A stretch of DNA of 34,874 bases, from contig CAIWHR010000347.1 in NCBI GenBank assembly GCA_903912485.1, positions 1-34,874 of the forward strand. The letters run 5' to 3'. The DNA is from an uncultured beta proteobacterium. Lineage in GTDB: Bacteria > Pseudomonadota > Gammaproteobacteria > Burkholderiales > Casimicrobiaceae. The translations under genes and the position numbers were made by a program. The notes under the pieces were generated by a model. It did no database searches, was not told where the DNA came from, and saw only the letters and a list, made by a program, of their open reading frames with translations. Positions within the stretch are counted from its first letter, which is position 1. Each line of letters opens with the position of its first letter. Positions 23,740 through 31,619 of the stretch are shown here, one piece after another.

Positions 23740-25122
23740 TCAGGTTGACTCGGCCGGCTGCACGCAAATGGGAGCACCGTATCCGGTGACGTTTGCCTGG
23801 ATCAGGCCGAACCGCTGGATCAGCGCCCCGTAGTACACGGCCCACTTGCGCTCGCTTTGGGTCTTGCCGGGAACTAGCGCACTCGATTCGCGCGTGTGCG
23901 TCCCAATCCGGTAGCCGATGCTCCGAGCCCAACGGGCGACACTGGCAAACCCATGCACGTGCCAGTCGGCGATCTCGCGGGCCATGGCCGTGGCGACTGG
24001 GGCAAGCGCGGTCTCCTCGACGTTGCGCAGGTCTTCCAACCAGTCGGACTGAACCTCGTCGACAAAGACGAGCCGCCGCAAGTCGTCGACGTGGATGCGC
24101 AGCCAGCCCGCGGTCGTCGGTGTCGCCGGATGCCTCCGCTTCGTGGCGGCTTCGTGCAAACGCGTGAGCAGGCGTGCTGTATGGCCGCCCCGGGTGCGCC
24201 ACGTGTGGTACTGGCGGCTTGCGCACACCTGGACCACGATCTGCGGAGCATCGGGGAACAGGCGCTGGGGGCCTTCCCACACGTCGAACGACAACGTGTA
24301 ACGTTGGGTCTCCTCGCGAAACCCGCGCAGCGCGCTGGCCTCGAGGGTGCCGCTGCGCTGCAGGCCCAACAGCTCCCGCTTGTACCGAGTCGCGACGGAA
24401 GCGAAGCGCTGCTTGAAAGCGGCCCACCGGATTTCGGCATGGCCGTCGCGAGCCAGCTCGTCGCCGATCCTCTCGAGTGCGACCGCGAGTTCGGAAACGA
24501 AGCTGGGCGCGCCGTGCCGAAACAGCTGGGCGAGGTGGAGATCCCGCCGCTTGGCGGCGTACCTCGTGCCGTACCCGCGCTCTCGCAGCCAGCTGCGCTC
24601 CGCAGCCTGACGCATGACGTCCGTGACGACCTTCTGGCGCAAGCGGGCTAGCGTCTCGTCGGACAAATGCGTCCAGAAAGCGGTTGTGACTTCGCGCAGC
24701 CACCGTGAGGGGCCGTCGAGCCGGACCACTGTCGTGACCGGCTCCTTCGCCGAGCCCCCCGGCATGACGGTGAGTCGCGACGCCGAAAGCCCGATCAGCC
24801 CTTCGTCGATCCGCAGCACCTGGAGCACTGTCGTTGCGATGCCGTAATCGAACCCGCGCGGGCAGGATTGCAGGCCGGCGACGGCGGAAACCTCGCCGCG
24901 GACACAAACGCACTCCCACGCGTCGCGTACGTGGGATCTGTTCAGCGTGTTCTTGCGGCAGCCGGCCTGGACCTCGGTCACCGCGGCAAGTGCGGCGTCG
25001 AGCGTCGGGTTGATGCAGATCCGGGTCTTCGGGATCAGGTCATCGAGGAGTTGCGCACCGAAACGGGCGTGCGGATCGTTCGACCGGTGGGGCGCCGGCT
25101 TCCTGGGTTGGGTGTTGGGCAT
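23740..25122 (-). CDS. hypothetical protein with EVQSDW motif (460 aa)
   Basis: A soluble 460-aa protein. The first third holds PKTRICINPTLDAALAAV and a Cys-containing stretch. A long helical middle (about 145-275) is basic. The C-terminal ~130 residues read GWLRIHVDDLRRLVFVDEVQ, then SDWLEDL (motif DEVQSDW at 355-361), EIADWHVHGFASVARWARSI and ERKWAVYYGALIQRFGL. Similar E-(V/I)-QSDW segments occur, as I recall, in large phage and plasmid polyvalent proteins, so a common domain is possible but unproven. There is no Shine-Dalgarno before ATG 25122; no better start is visible. It lies 103 bp downstream of the third WYL gene and could share its transcript. Confidence 0.65.
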   Translation of the reverse strand: MPNTQPRKPAPHRSNDPHARFGAQLLDDLIPKTRICINPTLDAALAAVTEVQAGCRKNTLNRSHVRDAWECVCVRGEVSAVAGLQSCPRGFDYGIATTVLQVLRIDEGLIGLSASRLTVMPGGSAKEPVTTVVRLDGPSRWLREVTTAFWTHLSDETLARLRQKVVTDVMRQAAERSWLRERGYGTRYAAKRRDLHLAQLFRHGAPSFVSELAVALERIGDELARDGHAEIRWAAFKQRFASVATRYKRELLGLQRSGTLEASALRGFREETQRYTLSFDVWEGPQRLFPDAPQIVVQVCASRQYHTWRTRGGHTARLLTRLHEAATKRRHPATPTTAGWLRIHVDDLRRLVFVDEVQSDWLEDLRNVEETALAPVATAMAREIADWHVHGFASVARWARSIGYRIGTHTRESSALVPGKTQSERKWAVYYGALIQRFGLIQANVTGYGAPICVQPAEST

Positions 25123-25225
25123 CGGAGGCGGATCGTTGACGAGCGAGCGATCGTCGCATGATGCCTTGGCGAGGCGTCAAAATATGTCGCGAAATCCACC
25201 ATGTCCGTCTTGGTCCAGCGCCGGA

Positions 25226-26530
25226 TCACAGCGTCGCGTAGAGCTTTCGCATCCTCGCGGCATCGTCGCGGATCCTCTGCGCGAGAAACTCAGGTGCGAG
25301 CACTTTGACGTGATATGCCATGCTCAGCAGCCAGCGCACGAGCGGCTCGGAGAGAGGAACGGTTGCGCGCAGGTCGAAGTGGTGGTCTGGTAACTCCATG
25401 AACTCCTGATCCCTGCTTAGCGGAGTTTCCCTAAGCCAGGCGGTATCGCTGTGGACCCAGAGCCTGAGATGGATGTCGTCGCCGTAGCGGACCGTCTCCT
25501 CCTTGAATACCGGATGGGCAATCCCTTGGGCAAGGTATTTGTCCAGATTGAAGTTCGCCGGCCTGGGAACGTCGACGAACGTCTCCGTAGCTCTGAGAAT
25601 TCGGTGCAGGGCGAAAGTACGGGGCGTCTGTTTATGTTCCTCGTTTGCGATCAGGTAGGTGCGAACATTCTGGCGAACCAAGGCCAGCGGTCGAATGCAC
25701 AGTCCCCGATGCTCGCTGCCGGAGCTTCCTTTGTAGTCGATCTTGATCGACACGTCCTGGTGTAGAGCGCTGTAGACAACCGATTCCACCGTGGGCTTGA
25801 TCTGTGGCCGTTCAAATCGAAGGGTCTCAGGCTCAACGACGATCTTCTTCGCCCAGCTGTTGTTCGGACCGCGCGCTTCGTCAAAGTAGGGTTTCAGCGC
25901 CTTCATGCTTGTCCGCGGAAGCAACTCGACTCCCGTCTTCTCGAGCACCCCGAACGCGATCTGCTCGTCCCAATTCATGCCGCGCAGGGTGAGCCGGGGC
26001 GCGTCCCGCTTCCAGGATATCTTGTTGGTAAGGTAACCCGTTCCGCTGTCGATTTCCGCACTAACGTCGATCTCCGGAATAGCTGCACCGAGCTTCCTCA
26101 CGTCGTGCTGGACCATGCGGAGGAATCGATCGGCCAGATCACCGTTGCGAAGCGTGCCGTTGTGGTGAGGTGCCAGCCTCTCCGCGAGATCGCTGGTCTT
26201 TATCGGTGGCGCGGGATAGGTCGGAATCAGTTGAAGCAGGTGCCATTGCCTGCTGATCCGAGCGATGGCGGATTCCTTAATCTTCGAGCCGCTGGATGTC
26301 CCTATGCGCTGGGACTTGGTTACCTTTGGTGTCAGCTTGTTGGTGCCCGCAGTAGACATCCTCTTGCCGGGCGACGAGGGCGCGTTCGGAATCGACTTGG
26401 AATGTCCCGCCGATTGGACCCTTGCGGTCGATCCTTGGGGGCGGCGCCGCAACGCCCCCAAGTCGTCGACCAGATGGGCGGCGGAGCGGGGCGTGCGGGT
26501 CGTCGTCCGCTCGTCAAGTTTGCGTGTCAT
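25226..26530 (-). CDS. WYL-domain transcriptional regulator (third of three), extended N-terminus
   Basis: A 434-aa regulator. GGAGGCG 4-10 bp before ATG 26530 supports this start, giving an ~85-residue basic, low-complexity N-terminal tail (TRKLDERTTTRTPRS, PSSPGKRMSTAGTNK) that the other two WYL proteins lack. The wHTH covers about 90-150 (ISRQWHLLQLIPTYP, IKTSDLAERLAP). The WYL domain is near 245-320 (IRPLALVRQNVRTYLIAN, FALHRI), and the C-terminal extension ends YHVKVLAPEFLAQRIRDDAARM. An ATG at 26359 would remove most of the tail. It heads a minus-strand series with the EVQSDW and GIY-YIG genes, so local control is likely. A TGTCGCA half-site sits ~60 bp upstream. Confidence 0.85.
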   Translation of the reverse strand: MTRKLDERTTTRTPRSAAHLVDDLGALRRRPQGSTARVQSAGHSKSIPNAPSSPGKRMSTAGTNKLTPKVTKSQRIGTSSGSKIKESAIARISRQWHLLQLIPTYPAPPIKTSDLAERLAPHHNGTLRNGDLADRFLRMVQHDVRKLGAAIPEIDVSAEIDSGTGYLTNKISWKRDAPRLTLRGMNWDEQIAFGVLEKTGVELLPRTSMKALKPYFDEARGPNNSWAKKIVVEPETLRFERPQIKPTVESVVYSALHQDVSIKIDYKGSSGSEHRGLCIRPLALVRQNVRTYLIANEEHKQTPRTFALHRILRATETFVDVPRPANFNLDKYLAQGIAHPVFKEETVRYGDDIHLRLWVHSDTAWLRETPLSRDQEFMELPDHHFDLRATVPLSEPLVRWLLSMAYHVKVLAPEFLAQRIRDDAARMRKLYATL

Positions 26531-26716
26531 GGTCGCCTCCGCGCCTGGCTTCCGGACTTGGCGAATCCGGTCAGGCGTGTCGGACATTGTCGCACGCGAC
26601 GCAAGCGCGAATCCCATCGGCGCACTGCACGCTCGCTGCCGGCACGAGCTGGTCATCGGTCCACGCTGCGCCAACGGTGCGAAGCATATCCCCGGAGATG
26701 TTCACCGTAGGGGCCG

Positions 26717-27181
26717 TCAGCAGGAGGAGATTCGGCTCCGGGCATAATGGGCGCGCACGTCGATCCGGTACACGCAGACGTCCGGAGCAAAGCGCCGGAA
26801 TATATCGACGACGTTGGCATCGTCGTCGAAATACACGGTCACCCCCAGGCTCCTAGCGATGGCGACCTTCTGCCACAGGTACTTCTGGTAGGGCGAAAGG
26901 TTGACGTGTGGGCAGGCGGACGCCGCCGTAGCGAGGTTTGGCAGCAGGTAAATGCCGTCGAAGGCGATGCCGTACTCGTGCAACTCCTGCACACAGCTGG
27001 CATGTACCTCGGTTCGATCGCTGCGCGAGGAGATGATGTGCACGGCGCAGCCAGCGGCCCTCCACGTATGGCTGAGCCGCGCAAAATACATCGGCAGCGC
27101 GGTGATGGTCCCGTCGATGTCGAGGCCAAGTGTGCCTCTCGGCAACAAGGCACCCGCCGGAACCTCGGGTGCATGAATCAT
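26717..27181 (-). CDS. HAD-superfamily phosphatase-like protein (complete copy)
   Basis: A 154-aa HAD-fold protein: motif I DIDGT (21-25, nucleophile Asp and acid/base Asp), motif II at HIISSRSD (Ser 51 or 52), a Lys in LWQKVAIAR (about 105) as motif III, and motif IV FDDDANVVDIF (118-128). All four catalytic elements are present. The small size implies no large cap domain, so the substrate may be a nucleotide or phosphorylated macromolecule end. Its ATG overlaps the stop of the upstream SLOG-type gene (ATGA at 27178-27181), so the pair is translationally coupled. A second, truncated copy lies at 30378-30788. Confidence 0.85.
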   Translation of the reverse strand: MIHAPEVPAGALLPRGTLGLDIDGTITALPMYFARLSHTWRAAGCAVHIISSRSDRTEVHASCVQELHEYGIAFDGIYLLPNLATAASACPHVNLSPYQKYLWQKVAIARSLGVTVYFDDDANVVDIFRRFAPDVCVYRIDVRAHYARSRISSC

Positions 27182-27323
27182 GACGTGCGCAGGCACCGGT
27201 CGAGGGTCTCCTTCGCGTAGGCAGAGATGCCGGGTGTCGAGGACTCGCGCCTGCCCGCGACATTCAGCGTCCGCACGTCGAGCCGGGGGCGAAAGCGGGC
27301 GAGGTATCGCGGATCAATCCTTG
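26840..27323. repeat. 484-bp direct repeat, copy 1
   Basis: Aligns without gaps to 30447-30930 in the same orientation, about 91% identical by my count. It covers the first two thirds of the HAD gene and the last third of the SLOG-type gene. The two copies bracket the ankyrin gene. Confidence 0.9.
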
Positions 27324-27504
27324 CCATTCGCTGACCACGGGTCGCGATCAGCACGCCGGCCCGGTCGAGAAGCAAGGTCGAGTCGTTCGTCCGCCGGGCG
27401 GTCCAACGTGGATCGAGCGCCAGTGCGTCGAACGCGGCCTCGAGGTTCATCCTGGCCGCGCAGGAGAATTCGCGGAAGATCGGGTACGCATTCACATGTC
27501 CCAT
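27178..27504 (-). CDS. chimeric gene: C-terminal third of a cpYpsA/SLOG protein on an unrelated N-terminus
   Basis: A 108-aa frame. From IDPRYLARF onward (about residue 63) it matches the C-terminus of the complete SLOG protein at 30785, including LNVAGRRESSTPGI and the last 12 residues (KETLDRCLRTS). The first ~62 residues (MGHVNAYPIFREFSCAARMN, LEAAFDALALDPRW...) do not match it, and the N-terminal GGQTGAD motif is absent. The match begins exactly at the edge of the 484-bp repeat. ATG 27504 is weakly supported; ATG 27450 is an alternative. Whether it makes a functional protein is doubtful, but the coupled ATGA overlap with the HAD gene is intact, so it may mainly carry translation into that gene. 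Confidence 0.55.
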   Translation of the reverse strand: MGHVNAYPIFREFSCAARMNLEAAFDALALDPRWTARRTNDSTLLLDRAGVLIATRGQRMARIDPRYLARFRPRLDVRTLNVAGRRESSTPGISAYAKETLDRCLRTS

Positions 27505-27576
27505 GCACCATCCGGACTTCTCGAACTCTGCAATGGCGCATTGCCGCGCGATTGGGGTCTTCCGTGATGCTTGCGA

Positions 27577-30171
27577 TCATTGCGCAGGTGCGAAATGCAA
27601 AAGGGAAAAGTCGGGAACAGGCCGAGGCTGTCGATGCATGGGCGTCCAGGCGCGCAACACTCTAGCCCTACATTCATTGGGTCGGAACATGAATGCAGAC
27701 CGGTATAGCGTTCCCCACCGGCCGCCAAAAACGTTCGTATTAGTAAGGTGGAACTTGACGACTCGCAGGTCCTGGCATGCAAGGTCAACGCGTGCGAAGA
27801 TCTCGCTTGCGGCCTTTGGTGTAGCCTTATCCAGGCTGTAAAGGCAATGGGGTCCATACATCGAATCGATAACTGACCTCCAGCCTGGTTCGTGTGCGCT
27901 GCGAACCGCAAGTGAATAAAGCGAGTCGCGTCCATCTACGACGAGGCCTGCCAAGTCTAACTCTATCTCGAGAACCAGGCCGATTTCCTCGGCTTCCAGC
28001 CCGCCTCCGTGATGGAACGCATAGTGCTCGGCACCCATGAGGTCTCCACAGGCAAAGACCCAACCATCGTTCTGGACGTTATCGGGACGCGTGTCGATGG
28101 TACTTAAGCGGGCCTTTCGTGACAATTCCGCAACGTCCTGACCGGAAAAGCGAATGAATGGGTAGGTTCTTGAATCGTCACTTATGAATTCACCGCGGCT
28201 GTGTGCTGCAATCACTTCTTCGCGGCGACAGGCGGCGAAGCGCAATCCCCGGAAGATGGACACCCTGTCAACAGCATTGGTGGACGTACGCCTGCCGGCG
28301 TTCGCATGAAGATGTATTTCGGGAATCAAGCACGTCGTCTCTTCAGTCGTTCGCAGAGTACCGTCCAGACTTGGGTGATGTAAGGCATCTGCGGCTTGGC
28401 TTTGGCCCGCCTCCCTGGCCAACTGCGCGGGCCCACGCCCCCAACTATCGGCAGAAAGCTTTGCCCCCTGACTGAGCAGGAATTCGACGATCAATGCGTG
28501 GCCGCATGCAGCTGCCATAGTTAATGCGGTATGGCCGTCGCCATCGGCGCAGTCGATGTCGGCGCCGGCAGCAACAAGCGATCGGACTACCGGCAAGAAT
28601 CCTTGGGCTGCCGCCCAAATTGTGCCGGTTGGGCCGAGGGGTCCTTTGCGAACTGCGTGGGGAAACGACATAAACGCGCGCTTTAGGTCCCACCAGCGTT
28701 CATCTCCTGCTCTCTCGTTTAGAGCCGCATGCGCGGATAGAAGCAACCTGATGGCGTCATCGTGTCCGAACTGCGAAGCCGCTATTAGCGGCGTTCTCCC
28801 CACAGCATCCGCCTGATCAACGTCGGCGCCGCTCGCTAGGAGCATCTGAATAATCGCAAGATGGTTCCGCTCGGCTGCCTTGATCAAGGCAGATGCGCCT
28901 AGGCCGTCAATGCAATTGACATCGGTCCCCTTCGTGAGAAGTAACGCGACGACGGCGTCATCTCCGTTCTCTACGGCAAGCATGAGCGCAGTGCGATCAG
29001 AGTTGTCCTTGGTGTCAACGTTTACACCAGCGGATAACAGAGCTTCTGCGGCGAGAATGTGTCCGCGCTCAATCGCTTCTATATACGCACCCGCTCCAAA
29101 TCGGTCCAGGTCCACGCCAGCGGCGATGAGCCGCCTTACGACACCTTCGTGACCAGACTGTGCTGCTCTAGAGAGCGCCGTATCAGGCCCTGAATAGTTG
29201 ACATTGGCGTCTGCCCCAAGAAGCAGGTCGACAACGCCTTCATGTCCCTTGGTGGCCGCTCGAAGTAACGCCGTATCAGGGCACGGGTGGTCGACATCGG
29301 CTCCTGCTGTAAGGAGCAGAGCGACCACTGCCTCATGGCCAGCGTCTGCTGCACTAATGAGCGCGGTCTCATCAAGCCCTTTGTAGTTAACGTTGGCACC
29401 CGCAGATATTAGGAAGGATACGACCCGCTCGTCTCCCTTGCTTGCCGCGCAAATCAATGGAGTCCTTCCGGACTTGTCGGCTTGATCCAAGTCTGCGCCC
29501 GCGGAAATTAGCAGAGCGGACTCATTCTCGCGACCATTGAGTACGGCGTGAAACAATGCCGTTTGTCCTCGGTCATCAATCTGGCCGAGGCTGGCCCGGA
29601 CTTCGATTAGGAAGGCGACTGCCGCTTCAGCTCCAAGGGCGGCAGCTGCCATCAGCGCCGTTCGACCACGGCCCGTGCATTGATCGATATTTGCTCCGCA
29701 ATCCAAGAGCTGACGGCAGATCTGCACCTGATCTTCTGAAGCTGCCAACATGAGTGCGGTCCAATCAGTCCAATCTCCTGCTGTAGCGGCAAGGTGGGGG
29801 GCGGCGCCTGCAGCGAGTAGCTGGCTGACCACTAGCTCTCGGCCATGTGCGGCGGCGAACATAAGGGCAGTCCAGCCGGTGGAATCGGCTTGGTTCACGT
29901 CTGCCCCGGCAATCAGCAGACGTTCAACGATTTCAGCGTAACCCCGTTCAGCGGCCACCATGAGACTTGTGATTCCATTCGGACCGCGGACGCCAACGTT
30001 TGCACCGGCGTCGAGCAGTATATTGCAGACCGAAATGTGACCATTAATCAGCGCGCCGAATAGTACCGGAAAGCCATTGTCGTCTAGCTCATCAATATTG
30101 GCCCCCGCGCTGATCATTTGGGCGACTGCAACCTCGTCGCCGGCATACGCTGCCTCTACCAATTTCGCCAT
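27577..30171 (-). CDS. ankyrin-repeat protein with C-terminal candidate ADP-ribosyltransferase-like domain
   Basis: An 864-aa protein. Residues 1 to about 605 are some 18 ankyrin repeats (pattern G-x-TALM-x-AA-x-x-GH...LL-x-AGADV), with one ~20-residue insertion (RAFMSFPHAVRKGPLGP) before the last three. The ~255-residue C-terminus is a separate domain: VSIFRGLRF, a middle with FIRFSGQDVAEL, GWVFACGDLMGAEHYAFHHG, LVLEIELDLAGLVVDGRDSL, and VKFHLTN near the end. FRG followed by a GAEHYAFHH helix recalls ADP-ribosyltransferase folds, but I cannot assign the catalytic triad. ATG 30171 puts the first repeat at the N-terminus; a weak GAGAAAGA precedes it. Less GC-rich than the AAA genes. No signal peptide, so it acts in the cytoplasm or is delivered by a non-Sec route. 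Confidence 0.85.
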   Translation of the reverse strand: MAKLVEAAYAGDEVAVAQMISAGANIDELDDNGFPVLFGALINGHISVCNILLDAGANVGVRGPNGITSLMVAAERGYAEIVERLLIAGADVNQADSTGWTALMFAAAHGRELVVSQLLAAGAAPHLAATAGDWTDWTALMLAASEDQVQICRQLLDCGANIDQCTGRGRTALMAAAALGAEAAVAFLIEVRASLGQIDDRGQTALFHAVLNGRENESALLISAGADLDQADKSGRTPLICAASKGDERVVSFLISAGANVNYKGLDETALISAADAGHEAVVALLLTAGADVDHPCPDTALLRAATKGHEGVVDLLLGADANVNYSGPDTALSRAAQSGHEGVVRRLIAAGVDLDRFGAGAYIEAIERGHILAAEALLSAGVNVDTKDNSDRTALMLAVENGDDAVVALLLTKGTDVNCIDGLGASALIKAAERNHLAIIQMLLASGADVDQADAVGRTPLIAASQFGHDDAIRLLLSAHAALNERAGDERWWDLKRAFMSFPHAVRKGPLGPTGTIWAAAQGFLPVVRSLVAAGADIDCADGDGHTALTMAAACGHALIVEFLLSQGAKLSADSWGRGPAQLAREAGQSQAADALHHPSLDGTLRTTEETTCLIPEIHLHANAGRRTSTNAVDRVSIFRGLRFAACRREEVIAAHSRGEFISDDSRTYPFIRFSGQDVAELSRKARLSTIDTRPDNVQNDGWVFACGDLMGAEHYAFHHGGGLEAEEIGLVLEIELDLAGLVVDGRDSLYSLAVRSAHEPGWRSVIDSMYGPHCLYSLDKATPKAASEIFARVDLACQDLRVVKFHLTNTNVFGGRWGTLYRSAFMFRPNECRARVLRAWTPMHRQPRPVPDFSLLHFAPAQ

Positions 30172-30316
30172 TGGTCTTTCTCTGATGAGCAGCCATCGCT
30201 GGGAACGGCTATTTGGAACCGTAGTGTGGGATGGATACAGGATACCGACAGTAGGCTTCGCGGTGCTTGACGGGCGGCGCAAGAATGGATACAGCGGAGG
30301 GGATTATTGATGCCTG

Positions 30317-30446
30317 TCAAACATCGCTTACCGGGCTTCGCGAGGCGACGTCCCGGCGTTTGAACCGTTCCGCGAACTCAAGCGCCGCGGCTTCCGCGTC
30401 GTCCCCGAGATACGCGTTCGCCCTCGAAGCATGTTCGGCGACCTGC
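30317..30446 (-). pseudogene. C-terminal remnant of an unidentified gene
   Basis: On the minus strand, directly after the truncation point of the second HAD copy, one frame reads WQVAEHASRANAYLGDD, then AEAAALEFAERFKRRDV, ending SPVSDV and a TGA at 30317. It has natural protein composition but no start, and the homology of the 484-bp repeat begins right where it stops. It is best explained as the 3' end of a gene cut by the duplication or insertion. The family is unknown. Confidence 0.4.
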
Positions 30447-30788
30447 CACCCCCAGGCTCCTCGCGATGGCGACCTTCTGCCACAGGTACTTCTGGTAGGG
30501 CGAAAGGCTGACGTGTGGGTAGGCGGACTCCGCCGTGGTGAGGATTGGCAGTAGGTATATACCGTCGAAGGCGATACCGTAGTCGTGCAACTCCTGCACA
30601 CAGCAGGCATGCACCTCGGCCGTATCGCTGCGCGACGAGATGATGTGCACGGCGCAGCCGGCGGCTTTCCACGTGTGGCTGAGCCGGGCAAAGTGCGTCG
30701 GCAGCGCGGTGATGGTCCCGTCGATGTCGAGGCCCAGTGTGCCTCTCGGCGATAAGGCGCCCGCCGGAACCTCGGGTGCGTGAATCAT
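30378..30788 (-). pseudogene. truncated second copy of the HAD gene
   Basis: The first ~114 residues match the complete HAD protein at 26717, including DIDGT, SSRSD and WQKVAIARSLGV. At the end of the 484-bp repeat the reading switches to an unrelated basic tail (AGRRTCFEGERVSRGRRGS). Motif IV (FDDD) and the last strand are lost, so a metal-binding acidic residue is missing and phosphatase activity is unlikely. Its ATG still overlaps the stop of the complete SLOG gene (ATGA at 30785-30788). Confidence 0.75.
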
Positions 30789-30930
30789 GACGTGCGCAGG
30801 CACCGGTCGAGGGTCTCCTTCACGTAGGCAGAGATGCCGGGTGTCGAGGATTCGCGCTTGCCTGCGACATTCAGCGTCTGCACGTCGATCCGGGCGAGAA
30901 AGCGGGCGAGGTGCCGCGGATCAACCCTTG
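30447..30930. repeat. 484-bp direct repeat, copy 2
   Basis: Gap-free match to 26840-27323, same orientation, about 91% identity. Differences are scattered over both coding frames. The left edge falls inside the HAD gene and the right edge inside the SLOG gene. Confidence 0.9.
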
Positions 30931-31282
30931 GGCGCATGTGTAGCCACGGTCTTTGCAGCGACTCGGCGAAAGTCGCCGTGAGCTTCGAGCCGCCGTCGAG
31001 CTTCTCCTCGAGGGTGAAGATGACCGTGGCGTCGCTGTCGCGGACGTTCCACTCGTTACGCTGGCGGTAATCGGCAAGCGGCGTTTCGGTTAGCGCATAG
31101 CGCGCATCGATGGGGCCGTCGTCGGATCGGCGGTTACGGGGGCACCAGCCGCCGTGTGCGACGGCATGAGCGATCGCCCAGTCAAGTGCGACCTGGTCGG
31201 CACCGGTCTGCCCGCCGGAGACAATCTTGAATCCGGCAGGGAGGAGAAACGTTTCTGGAATGGCGGCGGGTGGTGTGGGCAC
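30785..31282 (-). CDS. circularly permuted YpsA (cpYpsA) SLOG-family protein
   Basis: A 165-aa protein of the SLOG (SMF/DprA-LOG) Rossmann superfamily, related to proteins annotated as putative molybdenum carriers. It has the glycine-rich loop SGGQTGADQVALDWAI (about 22-37), ARYALTETPLADYRQR, VRDSDATVIFT, GGSKLT, and the C-terminal phosphate-loop segment LNVAGKRESSTPGI (137-150) typical of the permuted type. SLOG proteins bind or process nucleotide-derived ligands, and several act as sensors in conflict systems. I chose GTG 31282; a TTG at 31306 would add 8 residues and neither has a strong ribosome binding site. It is coupled by an ATGA overlap to a HAD gene that is now truncated. Confidence 0.85.
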   Translation of the reverse strand: MPTPPAAIPETFLLPAGFKIVSGGQTGADQVALDWAIAHAVAHGGWCPRNRRSDDGPIDARYALTETPLADYRQRNEWNVRDSDATVIFTLEEKLDGGSKLTATFAESLQRPWLHMRPRVDPRHLARFLARIDVQTLNVAGKRESSTPGISAYVKETLDRCLRTS

Positions 31283-31306
31283 GGCGAGTTCCGATGGCGA
31301 AGACAA

Positions 31307-31619
31307 CGACAGCGTAGCGGTCGACCGCGCCAGAATGCGTCGTGTCAGAAGCCCCCGTTCTCAGCCAGCAGCCTTCGTGGCGGCGATCGCCGAGGTGATC
31401 ATCTTCCTCTGCGAAAGCTGATCCGAAATTCCGATTCACGATAGCTGCACGAGGGGCGGTGGACGAGTGCGTGATCCATCATAATGACCGCATGACCGAT
31501 GACCGAAGGTAGAACGGTGATCGGACTAGATTTAGTCAAGCAGATCTGACCACTGGCGCATTGGATGGTGAACGCTTGCGGATTTTCGCGAATGCACATA
31601 GGACCAATTGGAGGGCAGT
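31307..31619. other. intergenic region with a palindrome
   Basis: About 310 bp between the SLOG gene (minus) and the 31620 gene (plus). I see no gene. It is less GC-rich toward the right and contains the GACTA-N4-TAGTC palindrome at 31524. Confidence 0.5.
31524..31537. promoter_or_regulatory. palindrome GACTA-N4-TAGTC
   Basis: A perfect 5-bp inverted repeat with a 4-bp centre (GATT), 82 bp upstream of the ATG at 31620. It could be an operator for that gene. Only one copy was seen. Confidence 0.35.

Noticed and set aside
26588-26594. TGTCGCA half-site upstream of the third WYL gene as a regulon member
   Set aside because: The partner arm is incomplete and the spacing does not match the 5-bp spacer, so I did not count it.
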